Assembly (NCBI GenBank): GCA_018857735.1
Contig: JABMCL010000348.1
Location: 694,501 to 758,500 of the forward strand
Direction of reading: 5' to 3'
Source of the DNA: Alviniconcha marisindica
Taxonomy: Eukaryota > Mollusca > Gastropoda > Provannidae
DNA length: 64,000 bases
The position numbers and the translations under genes are program-made. Below are positions 48,089 to 58,700 of the stretch, piece after piece. The notes beneath the pieces were generated by a model. It had not been told where the DNA came from, ran no database searches, and saw only the letters and a program-made list of their open reading frames with translations. The first letter of the stretch is position 1; every line of letters begins with the position of its first letter.

Positions 48089-49160
48089 AGGCAATGTCCT
48101 TCATTGAAAGTAATTTATTTCAATGGATCCCTTAGTTTTTACTTGGTGGGAAAACATCACTAGTTAGCAGGTTTTTAAAAAGGTTATTAAGTGTAACTTT
48201 TTTCAAGATTCTTGAACATAAAAACTGTAATCTGCATCAAAATAATTAACAATAAAATAATAATTAAAAAAGGACTAGGAGCAGGGTCACTTAGTTCAGC
48301 TATGTCTATAAAAATATAATTAATTATAATTAATTAATAATAACACATTGATGGTTTATGAATTATAAAGATTATGTAGGTCTGGGTTCCAAGATTGCCA
48401 CTGGTCTCAGAGTGTCTCCCAATAGTGTGTGAGCCCAATAAAATGTCTGTCACTGTCACAACCAGCAAAAATCAACTAAGCAGTATGTTAGGCATTTAAG
48501 GCAGGGGCTAAGTTTATTTAATTAATTGTTTACAATCAAGCCAGTGATCTGAATAAACCATGCTCAAAACTGAATGCACAGTATGGTACACCTTGTACTT
48601 TGTATTACAATTTTATGAATATTATGTTAAAAAAAAAAAAAAAAAAAAATTTTAAGCAAACACTACTGGGGTCAGCAACGTGTGCGACTGTAACAGTGTA
48701 ATAAAAAAAATAAAAAAGGAGGCTACACTAGTAGTACTAGTAGTAGTACAGTAACACTAACAGTGAAAACAAGCGAGCGTGACAAGAAAATAACTTTAAC
48801 TTTGAAGCAGTAGGCTACAGCAGAATGCAGACTTGACAAAGGCTAATACAGGGGAGAAAATTGAAAGCCAGATAATGCTAGAAGCATGTGGGAGGATGAA
48901 CAGGCCGGAGGACGGGGAGGAGGGGAGCGGGGGGGGGGGGGGGGCGGGGGGGTAACCACACTGATTCTGAAAGATGCCACGTCTTCCTCCATTGACTGGA
49001 AGCTAGGCTAACAACTGCAACAGACGACACGGTTGGAGATCACTGTTCTTGACGAAGCCAAACCACAGAACCAGATTCCACACCACTCACATGCCATACA
49101 ACAGACAAATTTACCTGACTGCACACACTTACGCTGTCGAAAACCCGAAGGTGTGTCCAT
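41354..49160 (-). CDS. YIF1: YIF1 (Yip1-interacting factor), complete, 9 coding exons
   Basis: YIF1 proteins are multi-span membrane proteins that pair with YIPF-type partners in ER-Golgi traffic; the vertebrate forms are YIF1A and YIF1B. Exons in transcription order: 49160-49133, 47014-46877, 46135-45987, 45192-45088, 44653-44575, 43945-43888, 43512-43357, 42880-42787, 41512-41354. The total is 966 nt (321 residues plus stop), with all phases matching. The N-terminus is basic and disordered ([14 protein letters not shown], then LFEDTS). A conserved cytosolic part follows: [39 protein letters not shown] and NAPDLYIP. About five membrane spans follow in residues 168-321, including [17 protein letters not shown] and [18 protein letters not shown]. 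Human YIF1A and YIF1B are 293 and 314 residues, so the length fits. It is head-to-head with PARP1. Confidence 0.95.
42225..42460. repeat. tandem repeat, ~60-bp unit, 4 copies (YIF1 intron 8)
   Basis: gtgttatgcatgtccatgaa, cttcatgtcagtaacacccc plus a variable C run. Copies begin near 42231, 42299, 42361 and 42419. Confidence 0.88.
42787..42880 (-). CDS. YIF1: YIF1 coding exon 8 (third and fourth membrane spans)
   Basis: The exon encodes [20 protein letters not shown], then [11 protein letters not shown]. The acceptor cttgcag and the first 24 nt are copied in the upstream intron. Phase is 2 to 0. Confidence 0.94.
43037..43120 (-). repeat. partial copies of the YIF1 exon 8 acceptor in intron 7
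   Basis: On the minus strand cttgcag|catgatcttcagtttgtt plus agctgg recurs at 43111-43088. A second piece, with the intronic side of the same acceptor, recurs at 43074-43041 (gtttctttccctgtttgtct, tgcagcatg). Both copy sequence around 42880. Confidence 0.85.
43198..43224. repeat. (GT)n microsatellite
   Basis: A short GT run in YIF1 intron 7. Confidence 0.85.
43357..43512 (-). CDS. YIF1: YIF1 coding exon 7 (second membrane span)
   Basis: The exon encodes [20 protein letters not shown], then [11 protein letters not shown] and the loop ending [10 protein letters not shown]. The strong match is to the ASTALVW and LAYSGYKYVG blocks of YIF1A. Phase is 2 to 2, donor gtaagc. Confidence 0.95.
43888..43945 (-). 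CDS. YIF1: YIF1 coding exon 6 (first membrane span)
   Basis: This is a 58-nt exon in phase 1 to 2 encoding [18 protein letters not shown], the first predicted membrane span. The donor gtttgt is weaker than the others. Confidence 0.9.
44265..44530. repeat. tandem repeat, ~90-bp unit, 3 copies (YIF1 intron 5)
   Basis: gagccctggtaccgtattct, acaatactgccaaaaccata, ttagcattactcacaaaatc and tggtgaaaacaaagcatatt occur three times with moderate divergence. Confidence 0.75.
44575..44653 (-). CDS. YIF1: YIF1 coding exon 5
   Basis: The acceptor is gcttcag and the donor gtaaca. It encodes [20 protein letters not shown] and then PDLYIP, the conserved NAPDLYIP motif before the first membrane span. Phase is 0 to 1. 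Confidence 0.94.
44785..45032. repeat. poly-C runs and CA-rich simple sequence (YIF1 intron 4)
   Basis: C runs of about 20 and 24 bases at 44787-44808 and 45008-45031 are separated by CA- and CT-rich sequence. Confidence 0.9.
45088..45192 (-). CDS. YIF1: YIF1 coding exon 4
   Basis: This is a 105-nt exon, phase 0 to 0, between tcttgcag and gtaagt. It encodes [20 protein letters not shown], then [15 protein letters not shown]. This is the best conserved soluble block of the family. Confidence 0.95.
45547..45764. mobile_element. piggyBac-like MITE, copy 2
   Basis: The element begins TTAACCCTTTCACTGCC and ends caagggTTAA. Its interior (aaaacaaccaataaaagtgc, atcaaaacatacagtactga) is the reverse complement of parts of the element at 13821-14058. 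It lies in YIF1 intron 3. Confidence 0.75.
45987..46135 (-). CDS. YIF1: YIF1 coding exon 3
   Basis: The acceptor ctgcggcaacag gives phase 1 and reads [15 protein letters not shown], then [19 protein letters not shown] and [10 protein letters not shown]. It matches the DPMANVAMAYG region of YIF1A. The acceptor is repeated twice upstream in a tandem duplication. An acceptor at tgtacag further upstream gives the wrong phase. Confidence 0.92.
46134..46500 (-). repeat. ~125-bp tandem triplication carrying the YIF1 exon 3 acceptor
   Basis: On the plus strand cctgttgccgcagacagaaa followed by agcc occurs at 46135, 46257 and 46385, followed each time by tggctgtacatca, gcacctttctctgtgggcga and acaaaatatgcacatgagta. 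On the minus strand each copy has ctgtctgcggcaacag, the exon 3 acceptor. Confidence 0.88.
46500..46580 (+). repeat. tRNA-like SINE head
   Basis: gagccagtttggcctagctg, caaggcgttgggctggtgag, then ttggctcgatttc resemble pol III A and B boxes and loop spacing, but not a functional tRNA fold. It lies in YIF1 intron 2 and has no recognisable body. Confidence 0.45.
46640..46740. repeat. C-rich simple sequence
   Basis: Runs of C with short interruptions in YIF1 intron 2. Confidence 0.85.
46877..47014 (-). CDS. YIF1: YIF1 coding exon 2 (basic, disordered N-terminus)
   Basis: The acceptor is gtttcag and the donor gtaaga. The exon encodes [18 protein letters not shown], then [19 protein letters not shown] and NYGQPQY. 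The LFEDTS motif is the counterpart of LFDDTS in vertebrate YIF1A. Confidence 0.92.
47020..49132 (-). other. YIF1 intron 1
   Basis: This is AT-rich with a (TA)n run at 48037-48084, a poly-A run at 48630-48649 and a poly-G run at 48929-48951. No exon or recognisable element is seen. Confidence 0.75.
49133..49160 (-). CDS. YIF1: YIF1 coding exon 1
   Basis: The exon reads MDTPSGFRQ plus one base, then the donor gtaagt. The start was chosen because it is the only ATG that joins the basic N-terminal exon in phase. It lies 467 bp from the PARP1 start on the other strand. Confidence 0.85.
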
Positions 49161-49627
49161 AATGAAGTACGAAGTCTACAAAAAATAAATCCAGAACCGT
49201 CAAGCTGGCACGAAACAGAATACGGCTTCCGGTTTTGTCTCGGTTAGATTTTTGTTTCGGTAAGCCAGCCGGGTATAAAAGTGAAAGTAAAAATAAAATA
49301 AGATAAGAATAAACTCTAAAAAACACACATACTTAATTTTGATAAAATTGTGGTTGTCATAAGAAAAATGAGTTAAGTGTATAAATGATGTGGCAAATGA
49401 TTCAAAAGGAATACAAAGATTTAGATAAAAATGCGACGCAGGCAACAAAAATGTGTCTCCAAACACAAGCGAAGTATGCATGGGGCGGTACTCTGACAAA
49501 CTGGAAAGAAGCGTAACGTGTGCAAGCGTCATAATCCCGCCATCCCGGAAACAAGGCTCGCAGTTGAATTGCCCTTTTTCCCGTCAAGTTTATTTACAGC
49601 AAGTTGGGTTTTGCACAGGGCGACACA
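49161..49627. promoter_or_regulatory. shared YIF1/PARP1 bidirectional promoter region
   Basis: The two start codons point away from each other across 467 bp, so both promoters and both 5' UTRs must fit here unless unseen upstream exons exist. Visible candidate sites are two ETS-like cores (ttccgg near 49228 and ccggaa near 49545) and a YY1-like ccgccat at about 49537. Such motifs are common in TATA-less bidirectional promoters. Site function is inferred. Confidence 0.6.
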
Positions 49628-49747
49628 ATGTCGGACCACAGCGATTTGCCTTTTAAGGCAGAGTATGCAAAAAGCGGAAGAGCATCATGCAAAGGTTGCA
49701 AGAGTAACATCGCACAAGACTCGCTGAGACTTGCTGTGATGGTGCAG
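49628..49747 (+). CDS. PARP1: PARP1 coding exon 1 (zinc finger 1, first half)
   Basis: [20 protein letters not shown] leads into [20 protein letters not shown]. It parallels the vertebrate [14 protein letters not shown] region and supplies C21 and C24 of the first zinc finger. It is 40 codons, donor gtatag, phase 0. Confidence 0.95.
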
Positions 49748-52700
49748 GTATAGTTTCAAATGTTCAATCGTCGTTATCGTCATCATCATGATCGATGTTG
49801 CGCTCAGAGTCTGAGAGCTGCCACCATAGATCATATTATATACCATTTTAGTTTTAAGCAGTATGTTCTGTGTTTTTCTATGAGCTCTTCTGTGTCTTTC
49901 GTCACACCACCGGCCGTTTAAAATAGGTCTAGTGCTACAGCTAGTCTGCTACAGTGCTAGTGCTAGTTGCTACACGTTACTATTAATAGTATCATACTAA
50001 TGAATAATGTCTAATAATAGTAATCTAGCAATGTACCGCGCAGTCGGAATTTGCTGAATGCTCAAAGTTGGAATATCAAAAATGAGCGCCAGTCTCGGAA
50101 TTGCGTTGTGTGCGAAGTTGGAGTGTTTGGAACTGTTAGAATTTTTACATTAGTTTGCCCAATAGACGACTCCACTCCTGTCAGTCAAAGCAGACACACC
50201 CTTAGATTTCAGCCAATCGCGTGCCGCAGCATAATGAGGTGCCCACGTGTTTTGACAAGGCCTGAAATGGCCTGGCAAGCTTTCGTGCCAGACACTGCAA
50301 GTGGTCAGTTGGCAGTGTTTGACATGGCAGGAAAGAAACCAGGAAAATGGAATTGTTGCTATTGCCAGTGTAAGTCAGACGAGCGATACCCTGACAAATG
50401 TGCAGGTGTCACATTCTAGCCACTTCCGAAGCCAAAAACAAGGCTGAAAGATTGTAAAGCTTGGATCAAGGCTGTGGTCGACCCCTTGATCAACTAAACC
50501 CGAGCGTGATAACAAAGAACTACTACATGTGTTCCAAGATAAGTCAGCCTTAGTACAAAACGTACGATCCAGTTAATGTATGCATGCGTTCGGTTTTCTC
50601 TTTTGTAAGCTGTCAAAGTCAATGATTGTGTGCATATGGTGGAAGTATAATTATTAGTGTAGGACTACATGGCTAAACACAAAATACGTGCCGTATAACG
50701 GCCGAAATATTGTTCATTCACTTGGAACATTGCATTATCGGTTTAATAATAGTGTGTGTGTGGGGGAGGGGGTCACAAGTTCAGTCCCAGTTTCTAAGTA
50801 AATATAAACAGTATGTATAATAAATGACCGAGCGGTAGCCAAACGTTTTACTGTATCACTTATCAAAGGCATGGTGCTTTCAATGATATATTTCTCTTGC
50901 AGGTCTGGAGTAACTTGTAGAAAGTGATCTGTCATAGTCAGCCTAAATTTCTGTTCAGCATTAATTAAATTTCATTAATTTAATTCTGCTAAACTAACAC
51001 ATGAAGAAATCTGCGTATAACAGAAGCAACACAAAAATTAACCCCAATCCCTGTGGCTATAACTCTGCACTGTCACAGATATAGAAGTAACACTGCCGTC
51101 TACCATCCCCTCTTGTATTGCTGCTTCTCTCCACTGCTAGGCCGGAGTTGGAGTTCGCTAGTTTCTAACTGTTCTGTGTAGAGGGGGGGGGGGTGTAATC
51201 TGGCACTCCCAACTGTCAGAGGTCTTGACCATCTGGGCTTTGGTCTTGACAAAACCTGGACCACTGCAGGAGAGAGGCTGGAAGTGTCTGTTTGGGTTAC
51301 TAATTGCTTTGGCAAGCTGGAACCCATTTCACCCTCCCTGGGATGTAAACTGTCCCCTCCCTTTCCCATCTGACCAAGGAGGGCTGCAGACCATGTATAT
51401 TATCAACACAGGGTCCTGTGTCTCAAAAGACCGCTTTGACCTTTTGGTGAGTTTTCTCTCACCAAAACCAAAGCCCGTCTATTTTAAAATAGGCAGGCTT
51501 TGACCAAAACACAACAGCGACAGGTCTCTCAGCGGCAAGAGATCGAGAGTACTTTTGGATTCCGCTGCAGCCACCTTTTCGGGTCGCTTGCCAGAGGGGC
51601 GGAGCTTACGGCTGGAAGCGGTGCGTTGTGGAGTGGTCTATTGGAATTATTTATTCATTCAACGATTCACTGACCCATATGGACATTTTGCGCAGGATTC
51701 GTCATTCTTGTCAGAAAAATTAACTTCTTCTTCCCCAGCTTCATCATTTAGTTAAAGATTGATTCTGTCACAATGTCAGTTAGATGTGTTACTGTGTTGC
51801 CCTTCATGTGAAGGAGAGTCAGTGGCACAAAGTACTCCTCTTAGTCTTACTAAGACTAAGAGTCTTATGTCAGTACCTTCAAACTATAAGAGTCTTAGTC
51901 TTACAACTGATAAAAGCTAAGCATGACTGACTCATGGAGTATGGTCACCACATGGATGGTAACCACTGGGTGAGACTGTAAACTGAGGTTCCCCCATGGA
52001 TATATAAAATATGCATCAAAAAGATCATGTATACACATACAGGTACAAGTTTTTATACGCATTTAAGATCCTGTGGTCCATGTCAACTGTGAGTGTGTCT
52101 TCAGAATGTTGGATTTTATTCATCTGTACAAAAGAAGATGCAATCAGCTTCACTGGCCAGTTAACATAACACATTCTTCCATAATAAGTTAACTATTTAA
52201 TTATATCTTTCATGTCGTCATTAGGGCTTTACACTTTGCAGCTCTCACATGTATCATACCCATGTCAAGGGAGGTAAGTGAGTTGATCAAAAGTGTGTTC
52301 ACAGGGAAGCAAGAGACAAAACGATAGTGTTAGACTTAGACTAGTGTTAGTGTTACTCAACTTACTGTTAGGGTGAGACTGAGAGTGAGGCAACAGCAAC
52401 ACTGCCACCCCCACATCCATCCCCAAACTCGAAACATGATCATCATGATGTTGTTTAAATTAAAGCAAGATCATTTCAAGAAGAAGAAATAAGCTACACT
52501 GAAGTCTGAAGGATATAATTATAAGACAAAAATAATGAGTGTTATGTTGAACTGGATGGTAAAACAACTGTTCCAAAGCAGCATGGTTCTGGCAAAAACC
52601 TTCAGTCCTGAGCAATCGTGCCTGAGTGCGGGCTATGGCTTTGTTCATTCTTGTTTCAGCTGCAGGCAGACTGATCTTGCAGTTATGATTTTACAGTGTG

Positions 52701-55700
52701 ATATCACTGTATTTGGTGACAGGTTCACCAACAAATAGGCTACTGCACTCTCTTCATACTTTATCAGTTTATGTCAGTACCTTCAAACTATAAATGTATT
52801 AATTATAATGAAACCACCTATATTGGTGATGGAGAGCATGGGAATTCTAGAATGAGGTATCTCAATTCTGGAATCAGCACTTAATTTATCGTAGGAATTT
52901 CATCTTTGAACAGCTCAGTTCCAGAATCGAGCAAATTATTCCTGATTTGCTCAGAAAACTAACACTAAATACAAGTAATAGACAGTACTTTGTACTGAGT
53001 GTGTACATGGATGTGACTGTCGGTTTGACAGGCATGGAGGCAGTTGTGGTTCCAGGTGGTTTCACACTTGAAAGTGATGCAGTCCGGTCTGTGATTGTTT
53101 TGGTATTCCAGGCTGCACCTATTTTATAATTATATAGCCAGTACCAGGGCTGTAAGCACTTGTTATATATACTTTTAAGAACTTACCTTTTACCTGTATG
53201 GCAAACAGGGAAGACAGTTAAACATGATGCAACATACATTTGCACTAATGGTCATTAAAAAAGAAAAATTTAATCCTGCATTCTACTCGGTTAACTTCCG
53301 CCTGTCATTCACTGTGTCACTGTCAGTGTCACACCTGGTGGGGAATTCTGTTCATGCCTGAAAAATGACAGCATTAGTTCAGCATCTGTGTTCTTAAATT
53401 GGTCACTGGAGACCCTCGATCAGTTTATGGCAATGAACAGTAAATGCTCTATTATATAGTCTATACGTGCGTGTATGTCAATCATGACTTTAGGTTTACT
53501 TTCCAAGTGCTTGTATTAGTCATATAATGTTGCGTTTTTTTTCTGAACATTTGCACTAATTGCAGTCACTGTATGTTTACTTTCCACGTGCTTGCATTAA
53601 TGTAGCATTTTCTCTGAACATTTGCAGTCACCGCATTTTGACGGAAAAATGCCCAACTGGTTCCATTTCGCATGCTTTTGGAAACGGGGCCGCCCCAAGG
53701 TTGAAGATGAGATCCATGGGTTTCACTCGCTGCGCTGGGAAGACCAGCAGAAAATCAAGGAGAAACTGGGAGGTGAAGTACTCTTATTCTTAACCAGTTA
53801 AAAAATGTGCTGTGTAAATCTACAGTCATTCAGAGTCGCATGCAGCTAGAGCGCAGTCAGTCTGCTTGGAAGCAAACAATACAATACCATAATAGTTAAT
53901 ACTTTGTTAATCCTTAAAAAGGAAATTCAGTTGTCTGCCTCTGACAAATAATAAAAAGTACATTCATAAGGAAATACTATACAGTTTCATTCAATTAGAA
54001 TAAAAAATAAATAAAAATGAAGTAAATACACAATAAGAAGAAAATACAGTTACTAATACTATCACAATGTTTACAGTTACAATCACAATGTAGCACTATA
54101 TGAAAACGATTTTTGAGTAGTGCTGTAAATTGTAATTAGTGTAAATATACTATATGACTTAGTGCCAAAAGGTGCGCAAATGGGGGGTCCGATGTTTGAC
54201 TGTCAATCAAATCCGTTTCAAACACTTTGTCTTGTTGTTGCTTTGTGTGTGCGTTCATAATTGGTCAGTATTACAGTGGAAACAATATGACTCTTTTATG
54301 AGCTCCAAATCTGGAGCAACTGGAGAAATATAATTTTTTGAAAGTAATAAAAAGTATTACTCTACAGTAATAAAAAGTTACTGATTTATCATTTTCATCA
54401 AGAAACAAACAGCATTGTACATCTTGTTGAAATAGTAATGTACGACATATTTCTTACATCATTTGCTGTTTATGTCAAGAAAGCTTAAATTTGAGAGAGA
54501 AAAAATCATCAAATCTTCCTTGTCACATATTGTTCTATTAAAGAATAACTGTTTATGTTTCAAAATGTGTTGCTTTTTATTCATTTAAAAATGTTCAAGA
54601 TTGGCTGTATGTTGAACGTTATGTATTGCAACAAACTATGCATAGCATGCTGTTCTGTGTGACACAGAGCAACAACAGTTTACTTGGTAATACTCATGTG
54701 GATCACATCTTGTAAGATCAGTTGGGTTTTCACAGTTAACTGCATGATTAGCAGCACAGTGATGTGGGCTTGTTGTAATGTGTAATGTTCAACATCTTGT
54801 TACAAATCACATTGAAAGTCAAATTTCTCAGGAACGAAGAGCAGCACTGCCTTCTCCCTTCATTGGTGGATGACTTCACATGTGTTCATTCAAAAAATGC
54901 ATTACTCACTCACATCCTGTCATCTTTATTTTCTAGTACCTCTGTCCTCTTTTCTTGCGCACCTTTTGGCACTAAGTCATATAGTGATTGAGCTTCACGG
55001 TCAAGTTGGCTACTGTGATGCTAACAGTAACACAGGACTTTGCTTGAAAAAGGGGAAATATCTGTAGCGAACACTGAAATTGTAATCTTCAGTAAAGCGG
55101 CATATTTGGTCATGAATTTGTGTTCGTATTCTGTATTCAGCAGGGTCAGGCGACCAAGGCGACGCAGAATCTGATTACAAAATTTTTGCGACAGAGTATG
55201 CCAAGTCTGGCCGCAGCACTTGTCGTGGTTGTGATGAAAAGATTGTGAAGGTGGGTATTCATGAACATTTTTGGAATAATAACTAAATAAGCTACAGGTT
55301 TAAACAAGACTCTGGAATAGGGTTGCATGGAAAGATGGCTGGCTGGTTGCGTGTAAAACAGTGCTCCCGATAACGCACAACTGCCGGTCTGTTAGTATTA
55401 CGCACATATATGACTTTTGACGCACAGGTTAGAGATCCATGCGTCATCTTGACCCACACATATTTTCAAAGCAATTGAGATAGTTGACGGTTATTTAGCG
55501 CATCAACGAAACAAGATCGTCAAGGTTCGGAACGCAAAACTCTGCTTGCCTAACCACATTCCTGTCTGCAATGCTGATTGGTTTAAATGTCATTTCCGGC
55601 AGTTCTATTTCAAAGCTGATTGGTCGGAAATTCACTTTCTTTGTAAGCTGTCTTCCTTTCTGTGCCTTTGTTTTCACTTCGGCTGAAAACATGTCACTTT

Positions 55701-58700
55701 TACCTGGCTTACACTTGTGAAGAAGTGCTCAGAAGCAAAGTCTGATGAAAATACTATCATTGAGGGAGAGAGAAGTATTAAAGCAGCTGAAAAAGATCCT
55801 AGCGCAAACTGGGAAGTCGTACATTCGACTGGTGCAGCTGTAGTAGGTAGCATAAATGATACTGAAATTTGGCAAAGACGAACACCGCCTCCCTCATTTT
55901 TACTGCTGCTCAGTTGCAAAATGGATCTTGCAATTCCACAGTGACCCACTCTTCGCCCTGGCAGCCAAATGATTTATTACAATTACCGTTTTTGTGACAG
56001 TTACTTTTGTACTTCCTGCACTGATGTGCTGTATTCCATCAAAAAAAACTTGAACGAAACTGAGGCTGTTCCGATGAAATAAAAGTTGGTGAAGGAAGCA
56101 AAATAAAGAATTGTTGCAAAAAAGGTAATTACGATTGATTATTTGGCTACCTGATGGAAGCGAAAATCACCATGGAACTGTGAGAATCTGGGATGCTGGT
56201 AGGGCCATTTTGCGACTGAGAGTCAGCCAAATCTACAGCAAAAACATTGGTGGGGGGGGGGGGGGGGACGTGATTTCCCACCTTTGCCAGATTTTTTCAT
56301 GCTATGCATTTGAAAGAATGAATACTTCAAAAATGATTCAAATTGAAAGGACTTGGGGGTCTATTTTATTATGTATCATGTACTAAATGACTGTAAATGT
56401 GAAGATAGTAATGATGGAGCATTTGTGGTGTAATTTTGTTGTTGTTCTAATACAAAAGCAGTTGCTACGGAATATTTATATACTTAATATAGGCTACTTC
56501 AGTGTTGTGACCCCCAGTTTAGGCTGTTTGACCCTTAGATTTTTGACAGGGGTCATTTTGACCCTCACTTAAAATTTCTATGGGGAGCACTGTAAATGAT
56601 ATTTGATTAACATTGTTTTCTGTATTGGAATTTTTTGAGATACAGAAGGCATGTGGTTTTCTGTTCTTTGTTTTCTGTATTGGAATTTTTGGAGACACAG
56701 AGGCATGTGGTTTTCTGTTCTCTTCATGAATTGATGACCTGCAGAGAAATATGGTCCCACAGTCACAAAAACAAAGAAGGCAGTATTTTCAGTGATCATG
56801 CGAGACAATTATTATAATTATAAAGTCTTTGAGAATGTTACTTGCCAAGTCTTTAGCATAGTTTTGCTTCTGTAGAGCTTAAACTACCTCTGTTAGAAGA
56901 CCAACAGCTTAATCATTGAATCAAGTATCACACTGGTTCTGGTAATATATATATATATATATATATATTTCATAAACTTCCACCTTCTCATCTTGAAAAG
57001 GCTGAACTGCTCTTTGCCCTCACACTCACAGTGACAAGACATGGATGTGATCAGTACTTGAGTTGCCCCCCATTTTACTCGAGTTGTCCTCTACTTCACT
57101 TAAGTTGTCCCTCACTTTACATTAGAGGTGGACCAAAGTAAAGATGCACAATTTTGCAAGTTGACCTGAAAAAAGAGAAAATGTGCAAATATTTCTTCTG
57201 CGTAAAATAACAGTAAAGCGAATATGCTCTTTTTACTTTTCAGGATGCAGTGAGGATATCGAAAAAGGATTTTGATTCGCAGCGGTCCAAAATGTATGGG
57301 CCCCAGGATCTGTGGCACCACGTGGACTGCTTTAACAAGGAGAGAGAGGAACTGGGCTTCGGCAGCTGCATGAAACCAGAAAAGTAACCAGGAGATGATG
57401 TCTCTTTGCAGTGTGTGCCCTGTAGTGTGTATATTTTCTATGATCACAGTGTACGTGTTTGCCTGTGATAGTCACTGTTTTACTTTTAGCATGTAAAAGT
57501 CAATTGTCTGCTGTGTTAGTTTGCTCCTTACCAATGAAGAGCAGTGAAAACAGTCGCCACACATTCTGGCCGTGTTTATGAGTCTATGGCGTCCGGCAAT
57601 ATCCACTTTTAGCCCCGTCGGTTCGCTGTCCTCAAATGGTTTGAGGATGTGTGTGCTACTGTAGCTTGTGTATAGCACTGGCATAGTACGGAGTGCACTG
57701 ATACGCCAGCGTAGTGCATACTTCAGGTTCATTCCGTCCACAAACACACACACACACATATTCTCATACCATTTGAGGACCGCGAACCGATGGGGCTAAA
57801 AGTGGACATTGCCTGGCGTCCTTGATACAGACTGCCACCCGCAAAATGGCAGCACTTTCAGTTGGTTTTTTATCAACCTTCGTGTTTTTGAAGAAAATAA
57901 TTATCACAGCGTAGGTGTTTGCAATTAGAAGGGGGTCCAATTTTTGCTTGTTTATGCTTATCGACGAAAGAGAGCAGAGGAATCCCACCAGCAATCTGAT
58001 GGCTCAGCTAGGAATCAAGCGTACAGATTGTACGCTTAAGTTACCACTATATGAGACCGAAGCTATTACGAGGGATAGCAGTTGGCGTGGTAGTCTCTGT
58101 TGGGCCTTCTTGGCTGCTGTACAGCTTGTACTTGTGGTCTTAATTTGGCCAACTGCTAATAACATAGATGACGGGCTGGCTGCTGTACAGCTTGTACTTG
58201 TAGTCTTAATTTGGCCAACTGCTAATAACATAGATGACGGGCTGGCTGCGTACACAGGGCTGCTACCTTTCCTTGGGGCTTCTGGGCAGCAGGGCGGTAA
58301 TGTACATGTATCTGTTCAGGCTCGGCAAATAGAAAAATACATGTTCTGTGTATAAACTGCTTATGGTGTGTGTGTGTGTGTGTGCTTTATCATGTTGCAG
58401 GATTCCTGGCTTTGCCAAACTGAAGAAAGAAGACCAGGACATGGTTATCCAGAAATTGGGTAAAGGGGGAACGTAAGTCATTTTTTAAAGAAATGGTTTT
58501 GGGTCGTGTTGTTTTTGATGGGTTGGGGCGGGTGGGGGGTTGATTATTTTGGAAATGGAAAGTCAGTATTGTTGTTGGGCAGGGGCAGATGCACAACCCC
58601 CTCCCACCCCCCAACACCCCACCCACCCACCTACTCTCTTTTCCTAGAACTCTTGTCCAGTTTTAGGTATAATCGTAACACAGCTTGGACAACATAAGTA

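Noticed and set aside
51225..51755. Possible extra exon or small gene in PARP1 intron 1
   Set aside because: Two open frames of 66-92 codons without recognisable product; PARP1 exons 1 and 2 already join in phase to form zinc finger 1.
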